DNA of 64,000 nt from the NCBI RefSeq assembly GCF_001625215.2, contig NC_030389.2, positions 43,823,454 through 43,887,453 on the forward strand, in the 5' to 3' direction. Position 1 is the first letter of the stretch. The number at the start of each line of letters is the position of its first letter. This DNA comes from Daucus carota subsp. sativus. Lineage: Eukaryota; Streptophyta; Magnoliopsida; Apiales; Apiaceae. Shown here in pieces: positions 13,595 to 24,708 of this stretch. The notes beneath the pieces were generated by a model that was not told where the DNA came from, did no database searches, and saw only the letters and a program-made list of their open reading frames with translations. A program made the position numbers and the translations under genes.

Positions 13595-14005
13595 GAGCAT
13601 CTCCAACCCTCCCAAACCCTTAGCTAAAAGTCTAGACGGCTTTCCAAAATTAAATTTTATAGCCAATGTTCACAAAAAATGTAACTCCAACCACAACAAG
13701 CCCTTGTGTATAATTATAGCCATCCTCCTATGGATGGCTATATTTGTCGATCCGCTACAGATCTGTAGCGAATTCCACGTCGTCTCCCGCAATTTATTTT
13801 CCTCTTCCCGCTGATTACATATTATTTATTACCATGTTAAACCGATATATTCTATTTATAACAATCTAAATATTAATAACATACTATTTTTAAATTATAA
13901 CCAACCAATATAGTCAATACCATTGAAGCACAATGTCTTACAGGTTCAGCAAATTTTACATAATGTCTTACAGATCTAATTTAGCCAACGCCATTGGAGA
14001 TGCTC
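13595..14005. mobile_element. Harbinger-like MITE
   Basis: The terminal inverted repeats are GAGCATCTCCAAC and, inverted, TTGGAGATGCTC. Each is flanked by TAA (13592-13594 and 14006-14008), the 3-bp TWA target duplication of PIF/Harbinger and Tourist elements. It is 411 bp with no coding capacity, between the convergent ends of eIF5A and IPK. Confidence 0.85.
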
Positions 14006-14466
14006 TAACACGTCCAAATCAAAATGAGGGGAGTTAACATTTACAGTACAAGTAAAGTGTATAAGATAGAAAGTAACTTCAAAATTACTTGACCAGTGTA
14101 AAGTCAAAGCAGAAATAATCTTAATTTTACTTAACGCACCGAAATCAAAGTGTACAAGTTAGTTAATCTGAAAATGATCTTCAATAGAATTTCACAATTT
14201 CTTCTCTTTGAATACAAGTTACATTGAGAAAGTAAATACAGAACAAATGATATCAGACAGAGGGAACACAGATTAAAGTTAAGATTCCAGGAGCTGAAGT
14301 ATTAACACCGGGGAAGAAGTCGTTTCTATTTCAAGTCAAATCTGCAGGTTACATTTCTGAAACGTGTTCCATACCGCCATCTGAAATCAGAAATATCCTC
14401 TCCCCACTGTCAACATGAATCAAAAATCAGAAATAATAGGATCTCTCTTCACTTCACCTATATATG

Positions 14467-15471
14467 TTATCTGACAAATCTTATGACTGTTCCGAGCCAG
14501 TCTTCTGGAATATCGTCTTTCAACCTTCCACTCAAGGCAGTTATGGAGTGACTTGTGGCTGCCTGCACCAGTTAAAATGTTGGTTCGTAATAAGTTCAGT
14601 CTAGTTTTTTCTAATAATACTCCACCCAAGTAAAGAATTCATTCGAACGTTTGCAAGTAAAGATGAAAGTTTTTATGGGCACTCGTACGTAAGTTAAAGC
14701 ACCCATAGTCCATTACCTTGACAATGTAGACATCAACCCCTTGTCTTGCAATCATTGCAGCTTCTGATATTTTGGTCGCCATCCCTCCGGTTGTATCATG
14801 AGCCGCTACAGTTATCTCAACTGTCCATGATGAAAACATTTTGATAAAACACAAACTATTAAAATTGCAGCTATCAACTAGAGGATCTATCGACTATCAT
14901 GCTCAAAACATGCACACTAAAAGAAGAAAAAAAAGTAATTAACCATACAGCTTAAAATTATGCCAGCTGAAAGTACTATTTGGCATTTGCTTGATAAGGG
15001 CAAAAAATATTTGACATCAAAAGGGCCAATATTTTTAGGCTTGTACTTTCATGGCCATGATATGGTTGACAATTCTAACACGTTCATGGCCATTTGAAAT
15101 AGTATTAATGTATTGGACACATCTTCACTTTAACAGGACATCAGAACATTATTATACACAAAGTGCGATATATTGAAAAATATTCTCTACTAACCTTCTT
15201 TACTTGTGCCTTGTAATACTGGTGTAGTAACAGACCAGCTACCGTCTTCACGTACAGCTGTTATCATTGGATAATTATCAGAAAAAATTATAAACAGTAT
15301 ATTTCAAAAGTTCAATGGTGCTATCAGTTGATCACTTTCATCATTTGTTCTCACCAATCTCCCTGAGGAGAACGGCATCAGGTTCTGATGGAGGACGGTC
15401 ATAGACACCCAACACATCTGTCTTTATCCATATATATATAGGAGAACAAGCTTAAGAAGATGTTTTGACAT

Positions 15472-15513
<42 letters not shown>

Positions 15514-18500
15514 TGAACTGTACACACAAAAGCTTGAAATAGTTAACGAATGCAACGAATTAACCTACTATTAAATGAAATGAGCAGTCATTGAGGGCTT
15601 TGACAAGAAAGATTTATGTCCAGGTTATTATGGTGTGAAGAATAAAAACATCTACTCTCTCATTAATCAGCGTCTTATCACATACAAATATTTAATCCTT
15701 GATGCTTGTGGTCAAACCAGTTTGGAGAGTTCGACGCCATTTCACTAGAGACACTGCAGCTAGGAAATCAATTTATTACTAATTTTCTCGAATGACAAAG
15801 AGCCAAGAGTGTTAATTATAAAGCTGTTCAGGATATGACCTTTAATATGTTTGTGTAATATAATCCCGCAAGGACAGTTGTTTTTTTCAAATCATTACTT
15901 CTTACTTTTTACATTTCAGTGTCCAAAAAAGAATATAACAATATATGTAGTCAGGCAGTGAGGAAAAAAAAAATTATGAGATTGAGAAGGCGTCTTGTAG
16001 ACAATGGATACAAGAAAAACAACAAATTCTGGCTTCATCTGTGCTGCTAGGTGACTTATAATTACATCTCCACTCAATATCGTGCAGTCCTGAAAAATCA
16101 AAGTCCAAACATCTCAGACAGTCGCTATAAAAATTAAGAACTCAAAAACCCTATGATAAAGAAATCAAACCAGTGAGGAGTCAAGTACAGCATCTCCATG
16201 CAGAACCTGGAATGGAAAAGACCACAGAAATAATTTTCACTGTCAAAGGGAAACTGGCATACATATTGAAATCTGGCACCAAAAACCACATAATGGAGAA
16301 GGTGCAGGAATCACGGGGCGACAAGTAACAGTCTAATTTATAAATATTCTGCTGTTGGCTGTAGCAACTCATAGACGTTTGATAATAGAGATGATGGAAC
16401 ACAAAGGTAGTGTCTCCTTCGTAGAAAAGACACAATGAGAAGGTCGAGAAATGTGGACGCACACATACTTTAGCCTCAGTTCTGTTGAAATCTCAGAGTG
16501 AAGTGTAGTTGGAGGCTTGGAGTAGATGTCTAATGTCCACATACGAGTGTTTCTAGTCTAGATATTTGGCTAGTTCACAAAAGGAGAGGAGATCCTTGGC
16601 ACATTTTTTATAATTTCTAAAGGTTTAGCATAGTCAAGCGAAGTTATAGTATGTAAGTTGTCTTTAATATATGTATAGTTGGGTGTTGACTATCTTGACT
16701 TTGGTTGACCTTCTGATCAGATCTTTGTAGTTCCCATATGAACAAAATATGATGACCCATTTTAAAGATAGAGTGAGTGCTTGCTTTTGATGATATTTCA
16801 CAAAAGACTCTACTCTCTTCAGATTTTTCAGTGTAATCTTCTCTCATGCTTGTCTGTCTCCTTTATGCTTGATTACTTGTTTTAATATTTGATACAAGTA
16901 TGCAAACATAACTGAATATGAAATTAGATACAAGGACTGACTTTAGCAAATTAAATATATAAATCAAACATCAGGCAATCTTCTTAGTATATTCGAAATT
17001 CATATCTAAGACTTACAGGCACAAAACCGGAGTTGATGGCCTTCGTTATCATAGTCACATCAGCTGAATCTATCTGACATATTCAAAGCAAACTTTTCAA
17101 TAGGAGAGCCTATCCAACACTTAACGAAAACAAGTGAGAGCAGAAATGAAATCATATACTTAGTCCATAAGTGATTAAAGCAATGATCAGACAGACTTTC
17201 TGGAAGTTTTTAACCTTTCTTTTACAAGTTGACCATCCACATGAAAATGGTGACATTCCAATGGAAGGAATTCCCTCTGCAAAGAAAAAACAATCGTGAA
17301 AAATCAATTAAAAGAAGGCATATATATTCTTACAACTCTAAACTAGTTTCTGGATTACATTCCCCATAATACATGAAAGAATACTTAAAAAGTCAAATTA
17401 TAGTTTCAAGCTGACAGACTGAAGTAAAGTAGTAACCTTAAGGAACACTAATTCAACCGACAAGATATATGCCAAAAAGTTGTCCCCTACCCCTAGCATT
17501 TTAGTCTAGTGGATACCCTCTCTTCCTTTGGTAACAAGAGGTGACTCCTTCACGCCTCAATGAAGGCATGTATGTGTCTGTGTATACAAATTATGCAAAG
17601 TAATTGCCAGAAGAAAAAATGTAGTGCCTTTGCTACAAGATTGTCCCATTGAGGTCAAAACATGGAACAGGACATCATTACAACATAGCGCCTCGGTGAG
17701 GCTAGTGAAGTAAAGAATCCACCAAGACTCGCCCCTGATCACTACCCATAAAAGGGTGTCAAACAGAATATACTTGCAAGATCCTCAAGAGTTAGGTAAT
17801 GGTTCTAGAAAATGAGTAATGAGTCATGACTTTTAAATAATGAGGATCCACACAAATACCTAAGAAATATGAATGGACACAGCATGCACAACATATACAA
17901 GACATACTTCAAACATAATTTAACTTGGGGAAGATCCATACCTCTTGCTAGTGCTCTAACAATTTCAAGATTGAGGGAGGTAACCTGAATATTTTAGCGA
18001 CAGAAACATATCAGATATATGACCTAACAAGGGTGGTATATCGATAGAGGAGCCATTGGCTAAGGTTTTTACAAGTTAAATATCAATTCATCGTCAAAAG
18101 TACCCTTTAGCTACTTTTACTAACTTGCAAGTTGGGGGGGGGGGGGGGGGGGGGGGGGGAAGCTATTCAGGCTCCAGAATGAAGGGGGCTAAACGAAAAA
18201 AGTGGAAGACCAAAAGTAACAACATACACTTTAACAAAGAGAACTGATATGAATCTCTAAAGATGTACAACAATGATCTCACTTAGCTTGGAATTTATAG
18301 AATGAAAGTTAACGATTAAGATGGGGTCGAAATGCAAACAATCAAAGTCAAGCAACATAATATTTCAGTAATTATTATCAGGCTTTTGTTAATTATTTTT
18401 TTTAATTGTCTCTGTAGGGAAAATTTAGTTTTTGGTCAACTATGGGGATTTAAGAAAACACCATGAGTAACCTAAAGAAAAAAGTTTCACCAATTTAGGA

Positions 18501-20259
18501 TCTTTATTATATAGGAATATTCAAAATATAAGAAGTTCTGTTCTTTTCAAGCTATATTAGATTTTTCTTTCTTCATATACATGTATTGTAACCTCCGAGA
18601 TATTTGGCTTGTCTAATGAACTGAGAATTCCTCTTTAACCATGGATTGCAATCCTTACAAAATTCTCCTTGACGCGGTTAATAGATCTTTGGGGTAGTGT
18701 CTATTCTTGAGTCAACTAACCTAAGCTTGTATCTTATATTGTTAAACTTCATCAATCTTTGTTTTAAGTTTCTACCCAGCATCAAGATGACAGAATGCAT
18801 GTTAACAGTCAAAGGCGAGAAAAAGCAATAGTAAGAATAAAAGAAAGAAAAATTTAGAAGTTTTTAGGAAACTATATTAGAGCAAGTCCAATACTAGTGC
18901 TAAATATCTATTGATATTGCTATAATATAGTGTCAAAAAGTGTTTATTGATGCTAGAATAAAAGTGGCACTCCAATGCTAGTTTCATAACTAGTTTTAAA
19001 TTTAGGTAAGTTTTTTAATTATTATTAAATTGAATATGTTTTTGACATTGAGTGATGTACAATGTACCAATTGGTTAAGTCTAACCCTTATTTTGTAGTT
19101 ATTGATGATGTGGCAGGGGTGGATGGATACATCCTTGGTTTCAAATATAGAACCAAGGACGCATTTATGCATGGATACATCTCATTATAAAACCCCTTCG
19201 AAGTTGAGATTTTTCCCTTTTGGTGCTATAATATAGAAATATAACCAAGTATAGCATTACATTGGACTTGCTCTTAGAGAAGCATTAAAACCGAAAAATT
19301 TCAGGGGACACACGTCTTTCTCTTACCGATATACGAGTAGCAACAAAACCAGCCTTCACAAGAGGCTGGTTTAAACCCCCTTTATGAACACCAGACTTGC
19401 TAGCTTGAAAGTGCCCAAACGAACCTGAAACAAATGATAAATAAGATGTAATTGTCACATTCTTTTACGAATATATGTCAAGGCACAGAAGACATAAACG
19501 AAACCACATCATCTCTTAATCTATTCAGCGATCAAAAGCAAATCAGCATTTCTTACTGACCAGCTCCATGGACAACAACAAAGTTGTTAGATCCCGAAAC
19601 CAACTGATCGGTGAAATCCTCCACAACGGGAACAGTGACCGAGCCACCATGCCGCTTGCTCCAATCCAAACTAAGGACCTCATCGGACAATGATCCTGAC
19701 ATCATTGCAAGCCGCAGCTGCGAGCAAACGGTTACAAGATCCTCCTCATTGATCTTCTCTAACTCATTCTTACACGTAATTGCTGCACCTCCTGAACCAA
19801 CAAAACAGCAGTCGATAAAAATTATTCCTAGGTGTTAATTGGGCATTTTAAACATACTTTCTAATAATATGTGGAGAAGTTGATTTTTAAAACAAAAGGA
19901 TTATAATGTTGTAACTATACACTTCGAATCTATCAACATTTGCAACTAGCGGAAAATGTAAAGGAAATGTAGAGCAATGAATTCATTCATCAACAGCATA
20001 TACTCTGTGTATGAGAGAGAAAGAGGGAGGGGGAGAGGAGAGAGAGAGATGGAGGGAGAGAGGTAGGGAGGGGGAGAGAGAGGGAGGGAGGGAGGGGGGA
20101 GAGAGAGAGGGAGGGAGGGAGGGGGGAGAGAGAGAGGGAGGGAGGGAGGGGGGGAGAGAGAGGGAGCGAGGGAGGGAGAGAGAGAGAGAGACCGAGTTTG
20201 ACGATGCAACGAATTGGTTTAACAGTTGCTGCTTCTTCTCTGTTGAGCTCCGACTCCAT
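14467..20259 (-). CDS. IPK: Isopentenyl phosphate kinase, 12 exons
   Basis: From the start codon at 20259 the exons are 20259-20193, 19791-19561, 19424-19327, 17984-17942, 17276-17215, 17073-17017, 16206-16171, 16089-16012, 15421-15355, 15257-15195, 14820-14717 and 14562-14467. They sum to 1002 nt and encode 333 residues, close to Arabidopsis IPK. It is an amino-acid-kinase-fold enzyme that phosphorylates isopentenyl phosphate (and dimethylallyl phosphate) with ATP to the diphosphate used in isoprenoid synthesis. Visible motifs are the glycine-rich KLGGAAIT near residue 21, VVVHGAGSFGHF with the substrate-binding His at about 104, GIPSIGMSPF, CTILSGDVI, FLTDVLGVYDRPP, and HDTTGGMATKI. The C terminus is DWLGTVIRFVR. 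Introns carry a 26-G run, a TG repeat and a Harbinger-like MITE. A foldback element lies directly upstream. Confidence 0.95.
15474..15512 (+). repeat. TG microsatellite in an IPK intron
   Basis: A TG run of about 19 units lies in the intron between the exons at 16089-16012 and 15421-15355, roughly 55 bp before the acceptor on the IPK coding strand, where it reads as CA. Confidence 0.9.
18134..18159. repeat. 26-nt poly-G run in IPK intron
   Basis: An uninterrupted run of 26 G on the plus strand (C in the IPK transcript) within the intron between 19327 and 17984. It could form a G-quadruplex. A sequencing or assembly length error is also plausible for such a homopolymer. Confidence 0.9.
18880..19273. 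mobile_element. Harbinger-like MITE inside an IPK intron
   Basis: The ends are GAGCAAGTCCAAT and, inverted, ATTGGACTTGCTC, each flanked by TTA (18877-18879 and 19274-19276). It is 394 bp, non-coding, and sits about 54 bp downstream of the end of IPK exon 3 in the transcript sense. Termini and target length match Tourist/PIF-Harbinger MITEs. Confidence 0.85.
20011..20191. repeat. GA-rich microsatellite after IPK exon 1
   Basis: A GA/GGGAG repeat of about 180 bp with a sub-period of about 29 bp (GAGGGAGGGAGG blocks). On the IPK strand it is a CT tract beginning immediately after the exon 1 donor at 20192. The Ser/Pro- and Glu/Arg-rich open frames in it are spurious. Confidence 0.9.
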
Positions 20260-20341
20260 TTGTTTACTAAGCTCTGTCTGTCTCTCTTTTTTGACCAGAC
20301 TACACTGTACTTGAATGTCGTTGCACGCGGCAGGCCCACTA

Positions 20342-21940
20342 TTTTTTTTTTTTTTTTTTTTAAAATGAGAATAAATCTCAACGAGAATCGGCAAATCACC
20401 GTGATAATTCTTTCATTCAAGAAAGCTTATTATCTAACCGTCGGACATGCAAGATGACCGGGGAAATTTAGACAATAAAACTTTAATGTCCGAAAAGAAA
20501 ACCGGCCTTCTTCCAAGAATCCTGAAAATAAAACAATAGAAACAAAAAGAATATAAGTCGATATATTTAACATATTACATCAAAATATTCCCACAATCAT
20601 GATAACTCATGATTGAGACAATTAAGCTCTTAATTAAGGCATAATAATAAAATATTAATATTCTTAATTAAGACACAATTAACGCCCTCAAATAAGGCCC
20701 AATTAACGCCCTCAATAAAGAGGCATAATTTACGCCCTCAATAATTGAGGCACAATTTATGCCCTCAATAAAGAGGCATAATTAACGAGGCACAATTACC
20801 GCCCTCAATTAAGGCACAATTAGCGCGCTTTCCTTTCTGAAACCGGATCCCGTCTTGAAACCGCCGTCACCGCCACCATCGGCCACCACCGCTATGCTAT
20901 CGATCAAGTTGCCTCGTCGTATGCGAAGCGAACAACGAAACGTATCACATGTAACATGAAAATCGCCCAAAACACCAAAAACCAAACAAAACACAGGGAT
21001 TAAACAAACAAACAAATACACACAAACAAACAAGATTAAAATCAACACTTTTCGCAATTCCACTCAAAATCATGAGAAAAAGAGAAAATATTGTAAATAA
21101 TTGTAATAGAAAGGCATACCAGTTGAGCCATGAGGAACCTTCTATTACAATTATAGAATTGCAATTAACTGGTATGCCCTTCTATTACAATTATTTACAA
21201 TATTTTTTCTTTTTCTCATGATTTTGAGTAGAATTGCGAAAGGTGTTGATTTTAATCTTGTTTGTTTGTGTGTATTTGTTTGTTTAATCCCTGTGTTTTG
21301 TTTTTTCTTGGTGTTTTTGGCGAATTTTCGTGTTACATGTGATACGCTACGTTGTTTGCTTCGCATACGACGAGGCAACTTGATCGATAGCATAGCGGTG
21401 GTGGCCGATGGTGGCGGTGACGGCGGTTTCAGGATGGGATCCGGTTTCAGAAAGGAAAGCGCGCTATTTGTGCCTTAATTGAGGGCGGTAATTGTGCCTC
21501 GTTAATTATGCCTCTTTATTGAGGTCGTAAATTGTGCCTCAATTATTGAGGGTGTAAATTGTGCCTTTTATTGAGGGCGTTAATTGGGCCTTATTTGAGG
21601 GCGTTAATTGTGTCTTAATTAAGGATATTAATATTTTATTATTATGCCTTAATTAAGAGCTTAATTGTCTCAATCATGAGTTATCATGATTGTGGGAATA
21701 TTTTGATGTAATCTGTTAAATATATCGACTTATATTCTTTTTGTTTCTCTGGTTTTATTTTCAGGATTCTTGGAAGAAGGCCGGTTTTCTTTTCGGACAT
21801 TAAAGTTTTATTGTCTAAATTTCCCCGGTCATCTTGCATGTCCGACGGTTAGATAATAAACTTTCTTGAATGAAAGAATTATCATGGTGAATTGCCGATT
21901 CTCGTTGATATTTATTCTCATTTTCAAAAAAAAAAAAAAA
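20342..21940. mobile_element. Foldback element with about 780-bp inverted arms
   Basis: Arms 20342-21124 and 21167-21940 are near-identical reverse complements separated by 42 bp, so a transcript would fold into one long hairpin. The ends are a T run followed by AAAATGAGAATAAAT and its inverse with an A run. Each arm has an AT-rich outer part, a region of short repeats alternating GAGGCACAATT with ACGCCCTCAAT, and a GC-richer stretch encoding the open frame ending SIAVVADGGGDGGF (seen in both arms). I found no clear target duplication or transposase. It resembles a non-autonomous foldback or long-TIR Mutator-type element. It ends about 80 bp upstream of the IPK start codon. Confidence 0.85.
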
Positions 21941-22552
21941 TAAACAGAAAACGGATTTTTTTCCCTTCGTCTTACCACTCAAATTATTAATTTTTTTTAT
22001 TTTACATCCTAAATTTAGATTTAAATTATTTTTTTTGTCAATAAAATTAGGTTCGGATTTAGTGTTTGAATTTTTATTTATAAAAATAAAATCTCAAAAA
22101 TGCGCTATGAAACTATGTTCTATAAGTGTCTTAAAGTATGTGCCAAGTAGTGCATAAGTGTTTTAAAGTATGTGCCAAGTAGTAGAAAAAACCCGTAAAA
22201 AATGAGAGGGATTGTGGGAGTAATAGCAACATAAAATGATGCAGTACAGAGGACAATTATCGAAAATTAAATTTTTCTTTCTATTTATTTAGTTTTATCT
22301 TGAAAATTTTAATAAGATAAAGTTATTAAAATTTATGAAGATAATTTTAAGAGAGATCTTGGGTTATTAAAACTTTAATAGTGAAAGATGATGCATTATC
22401 TCACTCAATTATACTTTATTTTATCAGGGATGATAAATTGTTTGAAGACATTGATTCCTAATTGATGATTTAATGAATTTCTAATTTCTAGAGTTCTAAT
22501 TATAATTTTTGCGATTTTAATTATAATTTCTAGACATAATTATATATTTAAT
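21941..22552. other. AT-rich intergenic stretch
   Basis: No gene seen. It holds a short tandem duplication of about 34 bp around TAAAGTATGTGCCAAGTAGT at about 22130-22185; otherwise it is simple AT-rich DNA. Confidence 0.6.
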
Positions 22553-23020
22553 AAATTATAACATACATGTAGAACAAAGTTCCATGTAATCCGCATATTT
22601 ACTGTAGTACCGTAAACCACGCATGTTCTGCAACTATAAAATGGCATAAAAACATTGCAAAATGTGTTATTTTGCAAATCATGTTCCATAAACATCATTA
22701 TTTTGTTAAAAATTTTGACAATCCTAAACATTATACAAGTTAAATAGTGAAAAACACATTATTCTGCAAAACATGTTAAGTTTGCAGAACATATTTACAT
22801 ATTACAGAATATATGTGTTCCAGTTGTCGAACATAAATGATTTTCAATTTTTTCATGAAATAGTGATATTTATAGAATGTATTTTACAAAATAACAAGTT
22901 TCATACATTTTGTAATGTTTTTATAACATTCTATAGTTGCAGAACATACGTGGTCTACGGTACTACAGTAAATATGTGGACTACATGGAACTTAACTCCA
23001 TACATGTAATATAAATTATA
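22553..23020. mobile_element. MITE-like inverted repeat
   Basis: The segment at about 22553-22725 is the imperfect inverse of about 22860-23020, with shared blocks such as TATTTACTGTAGTACCGTA and its inverse TACGGTACTACAGTAAATA. The spacer is about 130 bp. It is non-coding, and I could not assign a superfamily or a target duplication. Confidence 0.7.
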
Positions 23021-23310
23021 TACAAATATTTCGTGTATTTCGTGTATTCAAAATGAAAACCCATATCCGACACGAAATCTATCGTGTAATTTCGTGCTCG
23101 TGCACTTTCGTGTTTCGTATATCGAAAATCAAAATTCATATCCATTTTTTTCGTGTCATTTCGTTTCGTGTTAACGTGTTACGAGTCAAATTGTCAGGCC
23201 TAATTATATATAAAGATACAGGAGAAGAGTCAATAAAAATTTACGGAGTCAACAAAACCACCGCCGCAGGGGGAAGCGCTGACTCGTAGAACACAGAGAT
23301 AAGAATAGAT
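23021..23310. other. Repeat remnant and left flank of the Mutator-like element
   Basis: Repeated TTTCGTGTAT/TTTCGTGT words ending with ATTGTCAGGCCTAATTAT look like one decayed terminus of a hAT-type element. The last ten bases, 23301-23310 (AAGAATAGAT), are the left copy of the target duplication of the adjacent Mutator-like element. Confidence 0.5.
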
Positions 23311-23440
23311 GGCTCCCTCTCATTTCTAACCACTTTGTTCGACCACTTTTCAAAACTAACCAGTTTTTTTTCGAGCTTTCAAAACTAACCAGTCTAATTC
23401 AACGAGAAAGCGCGACCCCCACCAAAAACCACTCCAGTAA

Positions 23441-23511
23441 GGGTCGCACTTTGAAAGAGCGACCCATGCTGAAGTTATTGCTATATGGGTCGCCCTTTGA
23501 AAGAGCGACCC
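23441..23511. repeat. Left subterminal GGGTCGC/GCGACCC dyads
   Basis: Two 25-bp dyads of the form GGGTCGC, spacer with CTTTGAAAGA, GCGACCC lie at 23441-23465 and 23487-23511, with a further half-site near 23560. They mirror similar dyads near the right end and are candidate transposase-binding or hairpin sites (inference). Confidence 0.8.
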
Positions 23512-23709
23512 ATATGGGTTATTTTAAAAAAAAAAAATTCAAAAATCGCAAAATATTATTTCAAAGGGCGACCCATATTATTTATATTATAATATTTTAT
23601 AATATTATTTATATAATGATATAATATAAAAATATTTTATATTATATAGTGATACATTATTTGTGATATTATATTTTATATTATTATTTATATTTTATAA
23701 TTTTTTTCT

Positions 23710-24206
23710 AAAGAGTGTGAAAAAAATTTAAAACGTATGGTCAAATCATCTGTTTGCAATTATGATTTTTTGAAAAGTGTGCATCATCTGTTTGCACTTA
23801 TGAGCTCGTTTAAAGTCCTGCAATTATGAGTTTTAAAACAGTGTGCATCAGCTTTTTTCGTATGGTCACATCCATCACATTTAACACATAGTGCAGCATG
23901 CAATAATATCAATGGATTTATGCAGTAGCTTTATTGCTCATTGATTCAGCAGCAGCAAAAAGTCCAGAGAATCATTAATTCAGCAGCAAAAAAATTTACT
24001 TTATTGCTCATTGATAGATTGACTGCATACCAATAAGTGGACACAAAAATTGCATGCACTATTGAAGCACAGTGGTTAACTTTGAAATTCGTCCTTAAAA
24101 GCTGAAGCATTTGAAATTCGTCCTTAAAAGTCTCAATTTAATTTAACGATTATATAATATAAAATATATAATGTAAATAATATATATATATATAAATTAA
24201 AGAATG

Positions 24207-24249
<43 letters not shown>

Positions 24250-24640
24250 GTATATATGTATATTATTTAATGTATTTTTCTAAAGAGTGTGAAAAAAATT
24301 TAAAACGTATGGTCAAATCATCTGTTTGCAATTATGATTTTTTTGAAAGTGTGCATCATCTGTTTGCAATTATGAGCTCGTTTAAAGTCATGCAATTATG
24401 AGTTTTTGAACATTGTGCATCAGCTTTTTTTGTATGGTCACATCTCTCACATTTAACACATAGTGCAGCATGCAATAATATCAATGGATTTATGCAGTAG
24501 CTTGTCCAGAGAATCATTCATTCAGCAGCAGATAGATTTACTGCATACCGATAAGTGGACACAAAAATTGCATGCACTATTGAAGCACAGTGGTTAACTT
24601 TGAAATTCGTCCTTAAAAGCTGAAGCATTTGTGGTTGCCT
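23710..24640 (+). repeat. Direct repeat upstream of the transposase gene
   Basis: About 23710-24120 is repeated at about 24278-24625 with small indels, sharing words such as AAACGTATGGTCAAATCATC and AGTGGTTAACTTTGAAATTC. An AT microsatellite of about 30 bp (24210-24241) lies between. The second copy ends roughly 85 bp before the transposase start codon, so it may contain the promoter. Confidence 0.85.
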
Positions 24641-24708
24641 ATCCACAAAACCATCATCACTTGAAAACACCTCATTAGCAAGCTATCAGAACACCAAAAC
24701 CACCAAAA

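Noticed and set aside
19946..20457. Several overlapping Ser/Pro- and Glu/Arg/Gly-rich open frames
   Set aside because: Products of the GA/CT repeat; only the 67-bp IPK exon 1 (20259-20193) is coding.
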